Assembly: GCF_032452875.1 (NCBI RefSeq)
Contig: NC_083883.1
Span: forward strand, 51,892,698-51,956,697
Length of the DNA stretch: 64,000 nt
From: Bos javanicus
Lineage: Eukaryota; Chordata; Mammalia; Artiodactyla; Bovidae
Direction of reading: 5' to 3'
In this document: piece after piece, positions 11,398 to 23,700 of the stretch
Numbering within the stretch: the stretch's first letter is position 1
Layout: each line of letters starts with the position of its first letter
Notes under the pieces: model-generated
What the model was told of the DNA's origin: nothing
Seen by the model: only the letters and a program-made list of their open reading frames with translations
Databases searched by the model: none
Translations under genes and position numbers: made by a program

Positions 11398-11967
11398 AAC
11401 CACCACAGGCTGTCTGGGCGTCTTCCTTTCTGATGCTTTCTCCTGCACCACTCCTCTGTGGCAACCCACCTGGGCAGGTGCCCAGGGAAGTGGGGACTTG
11501 TGGCAGGTACAGGCTTGCTGTGGTTGCTGCACGGTGCAGGGCAGGGTCAAGCAGCGGAGCAGCAGAGGGTTACCTGTGACTTCTGTACTGGGTCTCTGAG
11601 GGCCTGCGAGGAGGCTGCATGGATGTGGGACCTATGGACAGACCCCAGGTCATCCTGGGGGCAAGAAGGTCCCTGCAAGGGCCAGGCGAGAGCCTTCCAT
11701 GGAACTGCAGAGCCCCTGCCTTTGCCCCAGAGTTCAAGTCCCTCCACCCAGTGCTGCCGACTGGATCCTCTCAGCTTCCCTCCCCGCCTCCACCACCCAG
11801 GGCCAGGTCAGGACGGGGCTTGGCTGAGGGGCTATGGCACCCACTCCAGGCTACCTGCCTTTGGGCTTTCCTGGGGTATGGCACTGCCACCAAGCACCCT
11901 TCTTCTGGTGAAGGCTCAACCTTGGGCAGGGTCAGCCAGTCAGGGTACAAGCAGGGACCTCCTCAGG

Positions 11968-14078
11968 TCACTTCCTCTTACCAAGGCCTTCGTAGAGCAC
12001 TGACTTCAAGAACAAGCCATGGGCAGGGGCCACACGGGACTGGTGTTTCCCCAGGGGGTCCCGGCTCTCCAGAATGGCTTTCACCTGAGCAGGCATCAAA
12101 GCCCCCAGCCCCACGGCTACAAGTACAGCAGTCATTCTCCGCACCTGTGACCCAAAGCAAACACTGCTGCAGCTGCTCAAGCCCCAGGCCCCACCCCCAG
12201 GGAAGACCCCAGGCTGGAGCTCACCTGTTTGTACAGGAAGGACTGGCTCTCAAACTCCATGCTCCAGAACTGCAACTGCCTGCAGACACAGACACCTCAC
12301 AGTGTGACCTATGGCTTCCCACCCTGGGGTCCAAATGCCACCCCCCTCCTGCTTTACTGTAATTGAGCCCAGTGAAAGGGAGACTAAAGCCAGATGACTG
12401 GTGCTTGTGAGGTGACTGTAGAGCTGTCGGGGCTGAGGTCCTGGTGTGAGCTCAGAGGCAACTGTAAGGCAGCCCTGGGCTCTTCAGCAGGAGCTGGAGG
12501 CTGGGCCTAACTGGGAAGGCTCTGGAATCCAGTAGCTGCTGGATGGCTGGAGGCCCTGGGACAGTGAGGGTGGGGTGAGGTGGGGGGCAGTAGAAACAAC
12601 CCTTGTCAGCCTAGACCAGAACCACTGGCCTGGTGTTTCTCCCCCAGGAGAACCTTGTCCTTGACCACCAGGATTCGTCTGAGTTGGTGAGCTCTGCCTT
12701 CTGGACCAAGGCTCATGGGTCCAGAAGGCCCACACCATGGCTGACAACCACCCTCTTCTTCCCAGAAGCTGGATGGGTGGGTACCCAGGGAGCCCCAAGT
12801 GCAGCACTAGGGAAGGTTCTGGAGCTAAATCTAGCCTTTGCAGGCTTCAGACCGGAGTGCAGGCTGCTCTTCTCACCTGCTTTCCTCGGGGAGGACAAAG
12901 GGGCTGGCGGGGTCGGGGGACACAGAGGCCCGGCGCAAGGTGCGCACCGGGCTGGAGGCTGGGCTGCCAGCCGACTGGAAGGCACTGAAGTCATGTGTCC
13001 CCAGGAGGTGCTGGGCGGCTTCCTGCATGGCAGCCACATCCAAGCAGCTGCAGGGAGCCAAATGAGTGGTCAGGAGCGAATGGCTGGCCAGGCAGGCCTG
13101 GCAAGCCCCTGCTCACTCAAACCACTCACTCTGCCTGAAGCGCCCAGCACCGGTTTCGTTCAAATACAGGCAGCCTGTCAGGCCTGGGGCAGCCGGTAGC
13201 TAGGCGGTACAGGTAGGTCCTGGATATGGCTGCATGGCGGGCATGGAAGTGGCTGGGTACACGGAAGGCCTGTAGCACCCTGTGGGAGCGAGACCAGGAA
13301 TGACCCCCTGCCGCAGCGATGTGACACCTTGGCATCTCCCCCATCACCCCAAGGAGTTCTGTCCTCACCTCCCGCCTCTACCATAGTGTACGATCCCAGG
13401 AGAGCGGTGCTCACCTGATTGCAGGGTGCTTCAGGTGGGTGTTGAGGGCTTCCGTCAGGACCTCAGGGGAGAAGGGTGGCAGGTCTGAGCGGCGCTGGAT
13501 GTCCAGGTGCGCCGCGTTACTTAGGGCGTGGACCCCAGCATCCGTGCGGCTGGAAATGGTGAACTTTACCGGCATCACCGAGTTCAGCCGCTCTGCGGCC
13601 TCCTAGGGGTGTATAAGATACAGATGGGCCGGGCTCCCATCTGCCTCTCCCCGGGGTCGCCCTCCTCCCTCCCGGGCACGGGCCTGAAGCTCACCTCTAG
13701 GTAGTTCTGGACTCCGACGGCGCGCTGGACGCCCCTGACGGCCGCGACCCCGCTGCGGGCAGGGAAGGTGGAAGTTAGAGCGCGGAGGCTGCTTAGCCCG
13801 GGGCCCCGCCCGCCCCGCCCACTGTGATCAAAGGCGGCCGTTCCGCCCTGGCTGCCCGGGCCGGAGGCCGGAGGTGAGGACCCTAAACTCAGCCTCTGCC
13901 ATCCCCTCGGGCGCCAGTCCTCGGCTGCTTTCCGGCTCGAGCTTGGGTGCTCCCCGCGGCGCCGGGCTCCACGAGGGGGTCGCGGGCACGGGTAGGAGGC
14001 TCAGAGGACGTACTTAAAGTCCGTTCCCAAGTACTGGAAGTACACGAGGTAGCGCGCCGGCACCGAGCCCGCGCCCAT
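11968..14078 (-). CDS. PUSL1: TruA-family pseudouridine synthase-like protein
   Basis: Member of the TruA tRNA pseudouridine synthase family. Seven coding exons in transcript order: 14078-14014, 13752-13695, 13602-13415, 13279-13130, 13047-12877, 12279-12225, 12144-11968. They join in frame to 287 codons; human is 303. The catalytic motif SSRTDAGVHAL lies in exon 3, with the presumed active-site Asp at residue 62. Conserved blocks follow: FHARHAAISRTYLYRL in exon 4, GTHDFSAFQSAGSP in exon 5 and VRRMTAVLVAVGLGAL in exon 7. The start Met precedes the conserved ARYLVYFQYLGTDF. The C-terminus departs from the human one after LKSVLY: the reading ends in a short basic tail, and that point also contains a good splice donor (see findings). 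The gene is divergent from ACAP3 and convergent with INTS11. Confidence 0.92.
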
Positions 14079-14789
14079 AGCCAGACTGGACAAGGTGGAG
14101 CCGCAGGAGCTGAGCGGGGCAGGCGGAGAGCCAGGCAGATTGGGACCGCACGTGGGGCTACGCGCGCGCGCACCCCGTCTGTCTACGCCCCCTGGCCGCT
14201 CCGGCGCTTGCGCTTGTGCTCTCGCCCCGCCCAGACAGCCTAGCAAGGCTGCCCAGGGCTGGGGAGCCGAGGCGGGACTAGACTTAGGGAGCGGATGCAA
14301 AGTCCCCACCCAGGGGAAACGCCGCCGCAGCCTCTCGCAGACCCGCAAGCTCCCGCGCCCACCCCACTAGCACCCACCCCAATCCTCCCGCCGCGGTCCG
14401 GATGAGCGCATGTTGCCAATCCCCCAGGTTGCCTAAGGCCGAATCGCAGGAGCGCGCGCGGCCCAGCGGCTCCTGAGACTGCTACTGGCCCCATCCACTC
14501 TTCCGACCCGCTGCCGGGACGAAGGGGGCAGGACGTCGGAGCGTTTGGCGACGCTCCCCGGCGGTGACAGCGGGCGGCGCGCGCGGACGGAGGACTTTAG
14601 CGACGCTCCCCGGCGGTGACAGGCGGGGCGGGGCGGTGGCGCAGCGGCCTCGTTCCGGGGCGGGCGGGCGCCGATCGCGGCGCGGCGCGGCGCGGCGCGG
14701 CGCGGGCGGGCGGGCGGGCAGGCCGGTCGGGGATGCCGCTCGGGCCGCCGCGGTCCTCGTGCCAGTGAGCGCCGCGAGCCGCCGCAGCC
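14079..14789. promoter_or_regulatory. CpG-island divergent promoter of PUSL1 and ACAP3
   Basis: Only 711 bases separate the two start codons, and the interval is extremely CpG-rich. It contains CCAAT at about 14415, GC boxes, a run of 'cggcg' repeats near 14677-14705 and a 'gggc' run to 14720. A 23-base block appears twice, at 14548-14570 and 14600-14622. No TATA box was seen. Transcription start sites cannot be placed from sequence. Confidence 0.75.
14548..14622. repeat. Duplicated 23-bp block in the PUSL1/ACAP3 promoter
   Basis: The sequence 'gcgacgctccccggcggtga' plus 'cag' occurs at 14548-14570 and 14600-14622, identical by eye, 52 bases apart. It is on the ACAP3 side of the divergent promoter and may lie in the ACAP3 5' UTR. 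Confidence 0.9.
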
Positions 14790-17700
14790 ATGACGGTGGA
14801 GTTCGAGGAGTGCATCAAGGACTCGCCGCGCTTCAGGTGCGCCCCCCGGGCGCGGCGCGGCCCTTTGTGATCCGCCGGTTCGCAGCCCCTCTGGGTACCC
14901 GGGACCGCCGGGGGATGGGGCGCGGGAGGGGGAGCCGGTGCCGCCTTTGTACCCGGCGCCCGGGCTGGAGGCCAGAGCAGGAGGACTCGCCTTGGACAAA
15001 GCCCTCAGTAACCACAGCCCTAGAGCCCGGAACAAAAGATGCCCCTTGTGCTGGTCGCCGCGCGCGAAGGGTGCGCGCGTGGGGCGGGGCGGCCTCTGGC
15101 GCGGCCACCTCTCCGTGGGAGTGTCCGTCCGCTTTGTGTCTAGACCTTCTGCGGGCCACCTGCACAGAGCTGAGACCTTGCCGGGCCCTGCAGCCCGACT
15201 CTGGCTAGGGTCGTCTGGGTGCGTCGGGTGTCTGCCCCTGGAATCTGTCTTGGTTCCTGTGCCCGGAGTAGTCAAGGGGGCGGGCAGCTGGAGCCACAGT
15301 TAGGGCTTGGGGAAGCTGCTTGGCAGGGTGACCTAGATGCCTGGCAGGGTGGGGGCTATCTGAGCAGACTGGATTCGAGAGACTGGTGGAGGTTCTGGGC
15401 TGTGCCTGGCCATGGGTTTGTGCTTTTAGTCCTTCCTGGGAGTGCAGGCGGGCTTATCTGTGTGGACATGTTCATGGTGTGCATGCATCTGCTCTAACGG
15501 GGCACCTCTTGTGTGTCAGGTGCTCATGCTTGTGCTTGGGTACACTCGTATGAATTCTGCCCCTCTGCACCCTCCCTTGAGGTGCCAGCCCTTGGACATG
15601 AATGTGTGGGTGAGCTGCGCCCCTGGACTGCTGCTAGATACAGAGTGGGTGTTTATCATGCAAGGATGAGTTTAGGCACTAAGCGCATGTTAGTTTGTTC
15701 CTCTGTATCCCAGCACAGGGTACGTGTTTATGCAGCAAATCCATGAGTACACACTTTGTGTGTGTTGTGCTTCTGCGTGCATCCATGTTTGATGGCACAT
15801 GTGCCTGTCAGGCCTTGGCACACTTGCACTGGGTTGTGTGCATGTGTATGTGTGTGTGCTGAGTCTTTGAGGTGTGTTAGCAAGAGGGCCTGTGTGCGGT
15901 GCCTGGTGGGCCTCAGCATCGGTGCTCTCACCTCTGAGTCCCTGGATCCAGCGCCTTGCCCAGCTGCTTCACAGGGAGTCAGCAATGAAGGCCAGGGAAG
16001 ACTGGATGAGGGGTAGAGACTGGACCAGAGAGTGGCCCCTGGCCCTGAGCAGAGGGCTAATGGTCACCTCTGCTCTCCCATCTTACATTCCTGACAGTTG
16101 ATGGGGGGAATGTGAGCAACTCAGGTACCTACGATCCTGGGCTGGGGGCACCCACAGTGGGGCAGCTCCAGGCCCTCCCTCCCACCCCAGCCTGCTTGCC
16201 AGGGGGCACCCACAGTGGGGCAGTGGATGCAGCTGATGCCTGGGCTTTGCTAGGTTTTCTTTGAAAGTACCTGGCTAAGACCCCAGGGTGGGGGCCAGGG
16301 AGATGCCCCTGACCTTGGGCCACAGAAGCTGCACTGTGTGGGTTTCAGGGTTGGGCTGAGATTTAACCAGGTTTTGAGGCCTTTGGGGGGTTCCCTTGTC
16401 CGTGTGCCCTCAGGTGCTGCTGAGGATGTAACATGGACTTCCTGGAGGCCAGCTTGGGGGCCAGGGTTAGGGTAGAGCTGGGTGGGAGAACGTGGTCAGC
16501 ATATAGGGCCAAGTGACCCCAGCCCTGGGGGAAGAGGGACCCTGTCTGTGTGCTTGTGGCCTGGGCAGAGCCCTAGAGCCCTGGGTGCCTGTGGCTGGAG
16601 GGCTCCAGGCTCTCTCAGACTCACCGGGGCACCGCCCACCCCTTGTTCATAGTGCCCCCTCCCCTGGGTGGGGCTTCAGGCGCTGAGTCATGGCTCTGGT
16701 GGGGAAGCCAGCCTCACCCTCCTACCCACCATCCAAGCTGCTGAGGAAATCCTGGAGGGATGGCAGGAGAGGAGGCCTTGGTCCATGGAGGTGGGAGGAG
16801 AGAGATGAGGGGCATGGGGCCCCCAGGATGGGCTCTCTGCTGAGTGCCCACCTCACCCCCATGAGCACATTGTCACCATCTGGTACAGCGCCCCCCACCA
16901 GCTCTCTAGGGACCAGCTGCCCCCTCCCCGCCCTCCTGGCTCAGGGGAGATGGCCCTCCATGCAGCTGCCCAGGGCAGTTGGGGTGACTGGGGCTCCAGG
17001 GGCCGTGTCTCTGCTCTGCTCTGCAGTATCCTCTCCTGGGCGGGTGGTCCTTCCATACCCTGGGCCCCTGGGTTGTGGGGAGGGGAGAGGCTACAGCGAT
17101 GGTCAGGATCCTGTAGTCTCAGGCTGGGCATCCTGCTGGGGGTGGGGCAACACTGGTCTAAGCAGACGTCCCCTCTGACCCCTTCCTGCTCTGGAATTCA
17201 GAGACCCCTCAGCCCTGGGGCAGGGATGAGGGCTGCTCAGAGTGGAGGAGGACAGGGGATCTTCCAAGGGCCCTGACAAGGCAGCCTGGCACCCCTCCCC
17301 CACAGCTCCTAACTGAGGGAGTACTGAGCTGCCCCGCACATGAGGGACTAAGTCCCTCTCCCCCAAGCCTGGGAAACCCTGGAACATGGCCCTCTTCTAC
17401 CAGCCACAGGGCAGCAAAGGGCCATTAGACCTGGACAGCCTCCTCTGCCCTGGCCCTGGCCCTGGAGGCTGCCTCCAGCCCCTGGCCCGAGCTCCATTCC
17501 ACGTTGTCCCTTGTCCCCAGGAAGCCAGATGGGCCCAGCTCACCAGCTGAGTGGGTTGGGGGGGCCCTGGGATCCTGGCCCTCTTTCTCTGTTTCCTGTT
17601 CCCAGAGCATTGGGGGCGGGGGGGGGGGTGGGGAGTCACGTGCCTGATCCATCTGCCTCTCGCCTCGCCTTCCGGGATTCTCTGTCCACTGGCTTCTCTG

Positions 17701-20700
17701 GTGATGTCATCGTTAACTCTTCCCTCCCCAAGGCAGCCCCATTGTTAGGCCGTCCCAGTGGGAGTGGGCTCCTCCAAGGTCTGACCCACTGCTCCTTCCA
17801 GGCAGACAGGGCCAACTTGGTATTTGAGGTTGGGGGAGTAGTTGGGAGGTAGGGGCATGCCTCTGCTGGATGTCTCACTGTGCCAGGGAGCAGCCCCAGG
17901 TTTGCAGGCTCTGCTGACACAGGTCTGCGCCAGGGTCCGCCAGCCCCAGGCCAGAGTGGGCTACAGCTGAAGCTAAGGACTGGGGGGTCCAGATGGGGTC
18001 TGGGGTCAACTCTAGCCTTGGAGAGGTGTATAGGCTGGGCCGGGGGGCAGTGACTAGTGAGGCCCTGCATGTCCCCCTCCACAGGGCCCCGGCCCCTCCC
18101 TCTGTGCTAGGGACCACCCCCTCTCCTGTCCACAGACCCCATTTGGGGGCATCACAGCTGAGTAGGCCTCTATCTGCCTGGGATGGTGGTGGGCCCTGGA
18201 GGCTCTGCAGCCGTGGAGTCATGGTCCAGGTCCTGCCCCCTCTCGTCCTCCCTCTTCCGTGCCCCCACCCCAGTCCCCATGTCTTAGTCTGTCCAAGGGG
18301 TGTGGAGGAAGGTGGCCCTGCAGGAGCCAGTGGCTATCGACAGAGCAGCCCCTTCCCACTGCAGACCCCTTTGGGGAGGTGCCTGGGGAGACGAAGACCA
18401 GCTAAGTCGGTGGGGGAGGCTCGCTGCAGGCGGGTCTCCAGCCACCCTGTACCCGTCACAGGGCAACTATCGATGAGGTGGAAACGGACGTGGTTGAGAT
18501 CGAGGCCAAGCTGGACAAGGTGAGGGAAGGGCCTGGGGGCACACAGAGGGCTTGGTCCAGCTCACTCACAGCCACCAATACGAGCACAAGTGTGTGTTTA
18601 TGCATAGCACGTGGGCCTGGCTGTCACTGGCCTTCATACCTGCCGCACACACACCTGTGTCTGGGTAGTTTCCTTTCGCCAAGCCAAGGAGGGGAGTCTT
18701 GGGGGAGGCAGGGGCAGCTGCTGGGGGGCTGTGCCTCTGAGTGGCTGGGTTAGGGGCCTGGGGCACAAGCAGGAGGGGAGGAGGGGTGGCATCCATGAGC
18801 CCCTGCTGGCTGATCCTGCTGTTCCTTGGCCAGGACTGCATGCCCACCCCAGTCCTGGGGTCCCTGCTCCTGGCTTCCCTCTCTTGCTCCCACCTCCCAC
18901 ACTGGAGCCAAGGCCTGGGCAGTGCCAAGCTGTTGCCCAGCACCAGGTGGGCTTAGGACAGGTGGTGGGCAGTGGCCTTCTCTGCCTAGGGCTGCCCAGC
19001 TGTGTCCTGGGCACTGATGGGCCCTGAGCTGAATTCCGGCTGCCCTGGCAGGGTCCCAGCCCATGTGGTCTGGCCTTGGTGGTGGTGAGGGCTGGGTGCA
19101 CAGGTGGCATGAGTGTCCCCCATCCGTCCTCTCCTGTCTGCAGCTGGTGAAGTTATGTAGCAGCATGATCGAGGCAGGCAAGGCCTACGTCACCACCAAC
19201 AGACTCTTCGTGAGTGGCATCCGAGACCTGTCCCAGCAGTGCCAGGGCGACACTGTTATATCGGTGAGGGGCAGCTGACCTCTGACCTCTAGGCAGGGGC
19301 AGGCACAGGCAGGCAGCCCCTTGAGGGTGCCCCTGCCCTGGGAGCAGGTGGGCGTTTGTGCTGGGCCACAGGGGCCACTCTGTGGCTAGTGGGTGGGAGG
19401 TACTGACACTGGGGGCACGGCAGTCCCATTTAAGCAAGGGTCTCCCCACCCACCCCCAGGAATGTCTGCAGAGGTTTGGAGACAGCCTGCAGGAGATGGT
19501 CACCTACCACATGGTGAGCCCTGATGGGGGGAGTAGGGGGGTACTGCGCTTCCTTATAATCGCTGTCATCCCTTCCCAGGCAGCCACCCCTCGGGCTTCC
19601 TGCAGGCCCCACCCAGCCTGGAAGGCTCTGGGCTGGCTCTGGGAGAGCTGAGCTGGCAGGGGCGGGCTGTGGGGGAGGCCACGTTTCTGCTCCTGCAGTC
19701 TGGGTGTGGGGGGCCCACATTGCTGAAACTCTACTGTGTCCCAGGTGAGGGCTGGATAGCCAGCAAGGAGGTGCCTGGAACCTGCCCGTCTGGGGCTGAG
19801 GGTGGTGGGGGCTTGGCATAGGTGCCTTAGAGGGTTATCCAGGGCCATCAGACAAGGGTCATTGGCCAGGCTGACCCCACTGCTTCCCAGGATGGGTCTG
19901 TATGACCTTGAGCCCCTCAGGGGCCCCCCGCATGGACACACAGAACAGAATGAGGCCCATGTGGGTGGTCAGACCGTGGCCTGGAAACCAGAGCCCCAGA
20001 CTAAACAAGGGGCCCCTCCCTCACAGGGGAAGTTCAGAAATAAACCAGTGCTGGACAGCTCGTCCGGCTTCAGCAGTCTGTCTATGTGTCTGTCTGCTTC
20101 TGGTTAGGGCCCAACCCTCTCCCCATGTTGAGCGGATCTGATTCTGGGTCCAGTTAGCACTGTGGGGGAAGCTTCTCCAGCCCCCTACAACCACTTCACC
20201 CTGCCCCCAGGCCAGATCACTCAGGAGCTTCGGCCACAGCCGGACCCTTCCAACTGCAGGGCTGGTCATCCTTAAGGTGGCCCCTCCCCAGGCTGGGGCA
20301 CTGGCTGTCACTAGGGACCCTGGGTGTGCCTGCTCTGTCTGGGCCATGGGAGGGGGACAGCTTGGGCCTCGAGTCTGAGAGCCAAGTCGGGGAGATGGGC
20401 AGGTGGTCACAGCTGTTGTCTCTGGGCGCCGACCCAGGCCTGGGGGCTGCACCTGGTCCCTTGGACCCTGAGAGGCTTGCTCTGTGAGGGTGACCAGCTG
20501 GGGCCTAAGTGGGGCTGGACAGGGCATTCTCTGGTTCTTACCTGAGGGGATGGGGCCTGGCCTCTGGGGTCATGTGGGGGCAGGTCCCTGATACCTCCAC
20601 CTTCCTATGCTCCCAGATCCTGTTTGACCAGGCCCAGAGGTCTGTGCGGCAGCAGCTCCACAACTTTGTCAAAGAGTGAGTGGCCCCAAGGGAGGCCTGG

Positions 20701-23700
20701 CCTCTCTAGGCCCCAGGAGGGCACGAGGCCACACCCATGCTGGGGTGTTTGAGCTGAGGGAGTCTGGGGCCCTGACACAAGGTCTGCAGGCTCTGGGTGG
20801 GGGGCTCAGTGTAGGCCAAGACTGGGCTGAGGAAACAGTGCTGGAGGGCAGGGACCACAGAGGGCAGCAAGAGGGCCCTCAGGCAGAGGTGAGGGCAGGA
20901 CCATGGAAGGGTCAGGGTCGGGGTCATAGAGCAGGAGGTGGGGACTTGGCGGGGGTCTCAGCTCAGTGCTGTGTGTATAGTTGGGAATCCCCCAAGTGGA
21001 GCATCTGGAGTCCAGGGTAAGGCTAGGGGTCACCCCAAGCTGGACCAATTCTGTGGGTGAGGTGGTGAAGGGAAAGGGGGCCCTGGATTGGGGAAGGGAC
21101 CTGAGGAGGAGGCGGCAGGGAGTGCTGGCTGTAGTGGGTGGGAGGCCAGGACAGGGAGGTGGGGAAGAGGGTTGTGGAGCACAGAGGGGCTAGGAGCAGA
21201 AAGAGGGCATTTCTTGAAGGGGGGAGACCCCAGTGCACCCCTCCTCAGTCTCCCTGACCTGACACCCGCCGGCCTCCAGGGACGTGCGGAAGTTCAAGGA
21301 GACCAAGAAGCAGTTTGACAAAGTTCGGGAGGACATGGAGCTGTCGCTGGTGAGGAATGCCCAGGCCCCGAGGCACCGGCCCCACGAGGTAGAGGAAGCT
21401 ACGGGTGCCCTGATCCTCGCCCGGAAGTGTTTCCGCCACCTGGCGCTGGACTATGTGCTCCAGGTGAGTCGCTGGGCCTTGGGTGTCACTGCAGACAGGG
21501 ACCTGGTGTCTGGAGGGGCCCCTCGGACCTGAGAAAACTTCAGATGCTTGGGGAGGGACCTGGAGGGGGGAATGCCCCGGGCAAAGGCCCAGAGGTGGGG
21601 CCGTGCTTGGGACAAGCCAGGGCCAGAGGCTGCAGGACGGCTTGGAGCATGGGGTAGAGTTCATGGCTTTGTCCATGGAGAAACCATGAGAGGAGGGATG
21701 GGTACCAGTGTAGGGAGCATCAGATGAGCTGGTGGTCTCGGGGAGCCACAAGCACCCTGAGTGGACACAAGCAAGGTCCGGGCTCAGCCCTGATATCTTC
21801 ACCTGTTCACTCCTTCCTTGGCAGATCAACGTCCTCCAGGCTAAGAAGAAGTTTGAGATTTTGGATTCTGTGAGTGCTGGGGTTGGGTGCACCTGTTGGG
21901 GCCCTGGGCACCATGGCTGGCAGCCGGGCCTCACCTGGGTCCCTACCCCCCCAGATGCTGTCCTTCATGCATGCCCAGTACAGCTTCTTCCAGCAGGGCT
22001 ATAGCCTGCTGCACCAGCTGGACCCCTACATGAAGAAGCTGGCAGCCGAGGTGAGCCTGCGGGGAGGGGAAGCCAGGGCCAGCGTGTCAGGGGAGGGGGT
22101 CCACTTCCCTCTCTGTACCCCTCCCCACAGCTGGACCAGCTGGTGATCGACTCAGCAGTGGAGAAGCGGGAGATGGAGCGCAAGCATGCCGCCATCCAAC
22201 AGCGGGTGAGGCCCTGCAGCCCTGGCCTCCCTGTGGAGGGGCCCCTCAGCCCTCTCCAAGTGTGGACCTGGGAGCCTGCCGCAAAGACACACTCCCCGTC
22301 CCTCCCCAGGCCTGCCCATGCTCAGGCTGATTCTGATCCTCCTTGGAAGAGCAGTCAGAGGTGGGAGTCCTCATCCCTCAGGGTCTCAGCACCGTGAGAG
22401 GTCACTTAGAGGCCAGGACCAGCCCCCTCAGCCCACGGGCGCTAGGGCTGGGGCTGGGTGGAGGGTCCTACTGGGGCCTCTCTGCTCCTGGCCAGACGGC
22501 TGTCATGGCGCTGCCCTGGGCGGAGATGACTGCTGGTGGGAGCTGCTAGTTCCCAGGAGGAGGCAGCAGGGCTTCACTCACTGGCTCTCTCTCTCCCTGC
22601 TCCCGCTCCTCCCGCTCCCGCCCTCAGACGCTGCTGCAGGTGAGTGGGCACCCACGGGGGGGGGGGGGGGGAACAGGTGGGTGGGGCCTCTGTCCGCCTC
22701 GCCCTGTTTCAGCACCAAGGACACCTCCGCAGCCCCGGCTCTCCGACCCTGAACACCTCCCGGGGTGTGCCCAGCACCAGCGGAGGCTGCTGAGCTGGGA
22801 CCGAGTCCCCTTCGGGAGCAGCTGCAGCTGTCCCTTCCCGCCCCCACTCAGCCAGGGGAGCAGGTGGCTGGGCCTCCTCTCCCACTGCCGGACACACAGG
22901 ACAACGCTCAGTGTCTCCCTGGCCCATGTGAATGGAGCTCTGTCAGGCTGGCTGGAGCAGCCCAGCTGGCGACTTGAATGGGGGACTGAGGACAAGGGAG
23001 GCGGCTTCCTTCCTGATCCTACCCAGAGGCTGCTGTCTGTGCTGGGCGGGGGGAGCTAGGGGGTGGGGCCAGAGCGCTCCGGGCCCCCAGCTGTGGCAGG
23101 AGGCATCTGCCCCCATGGGGTTTTGGTCAGGAAGTGGCTGTGAAGACCCACCCTCTCAACCTTGGCTGGGGGGAGCCTGGGAGGGCAGCCGTGTCCGCAC
23201 AGCAGTGGGTGGGTGCTCATGGGGGCTGGGCTCCGACTGCTCCCAGGACTTCTCCTACGATGAGCCCAAGGTGGAGTTTGATGTGGATGCACCCAGTGGG
23301 GTAGTGATGGAAGGCTACCTCTTCAAGAGGGCCAGCAACGCCTTCAAGACATGGAACCGGTAAGGGAGGCCCTTCCTCAGGGGACTGCAGGGCAGATAGG
23401 TGGGGGAGGGTGCCCAGCCTGGCTTGACCCCTCCTGGCCCATTCCCTATCCAGGCGCTGGTTCTCCATCCAGAACAGCCAGCTGGTCTACCAGAAGAAGC
23501 TCAAGGTGCACTGGGCCCAGGGCAGCAACTCCTGGGCCTTCTCACCTGGCCTGGGGGTGGGCAGTTGGGGGGGTTGGTATCACAGGGCTGAGGACACGGA
23601 TGGGCACCATAGCCTGAGTGGCCAGGGACAGAGACCACTTGAACCCCAGGCAATCTGTGTCCTGGGTAGAGCAGTGAACGGGTGGTCAGGGTGGGGCAGG

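Noticed and set aside
14433..15275. 280-codon minus-strand frame over the ACAP3 first exon
   Set aside because: It lies in the CpG island opposite the true ACAP3 start, is Pro/Arg-rich and has no domain.
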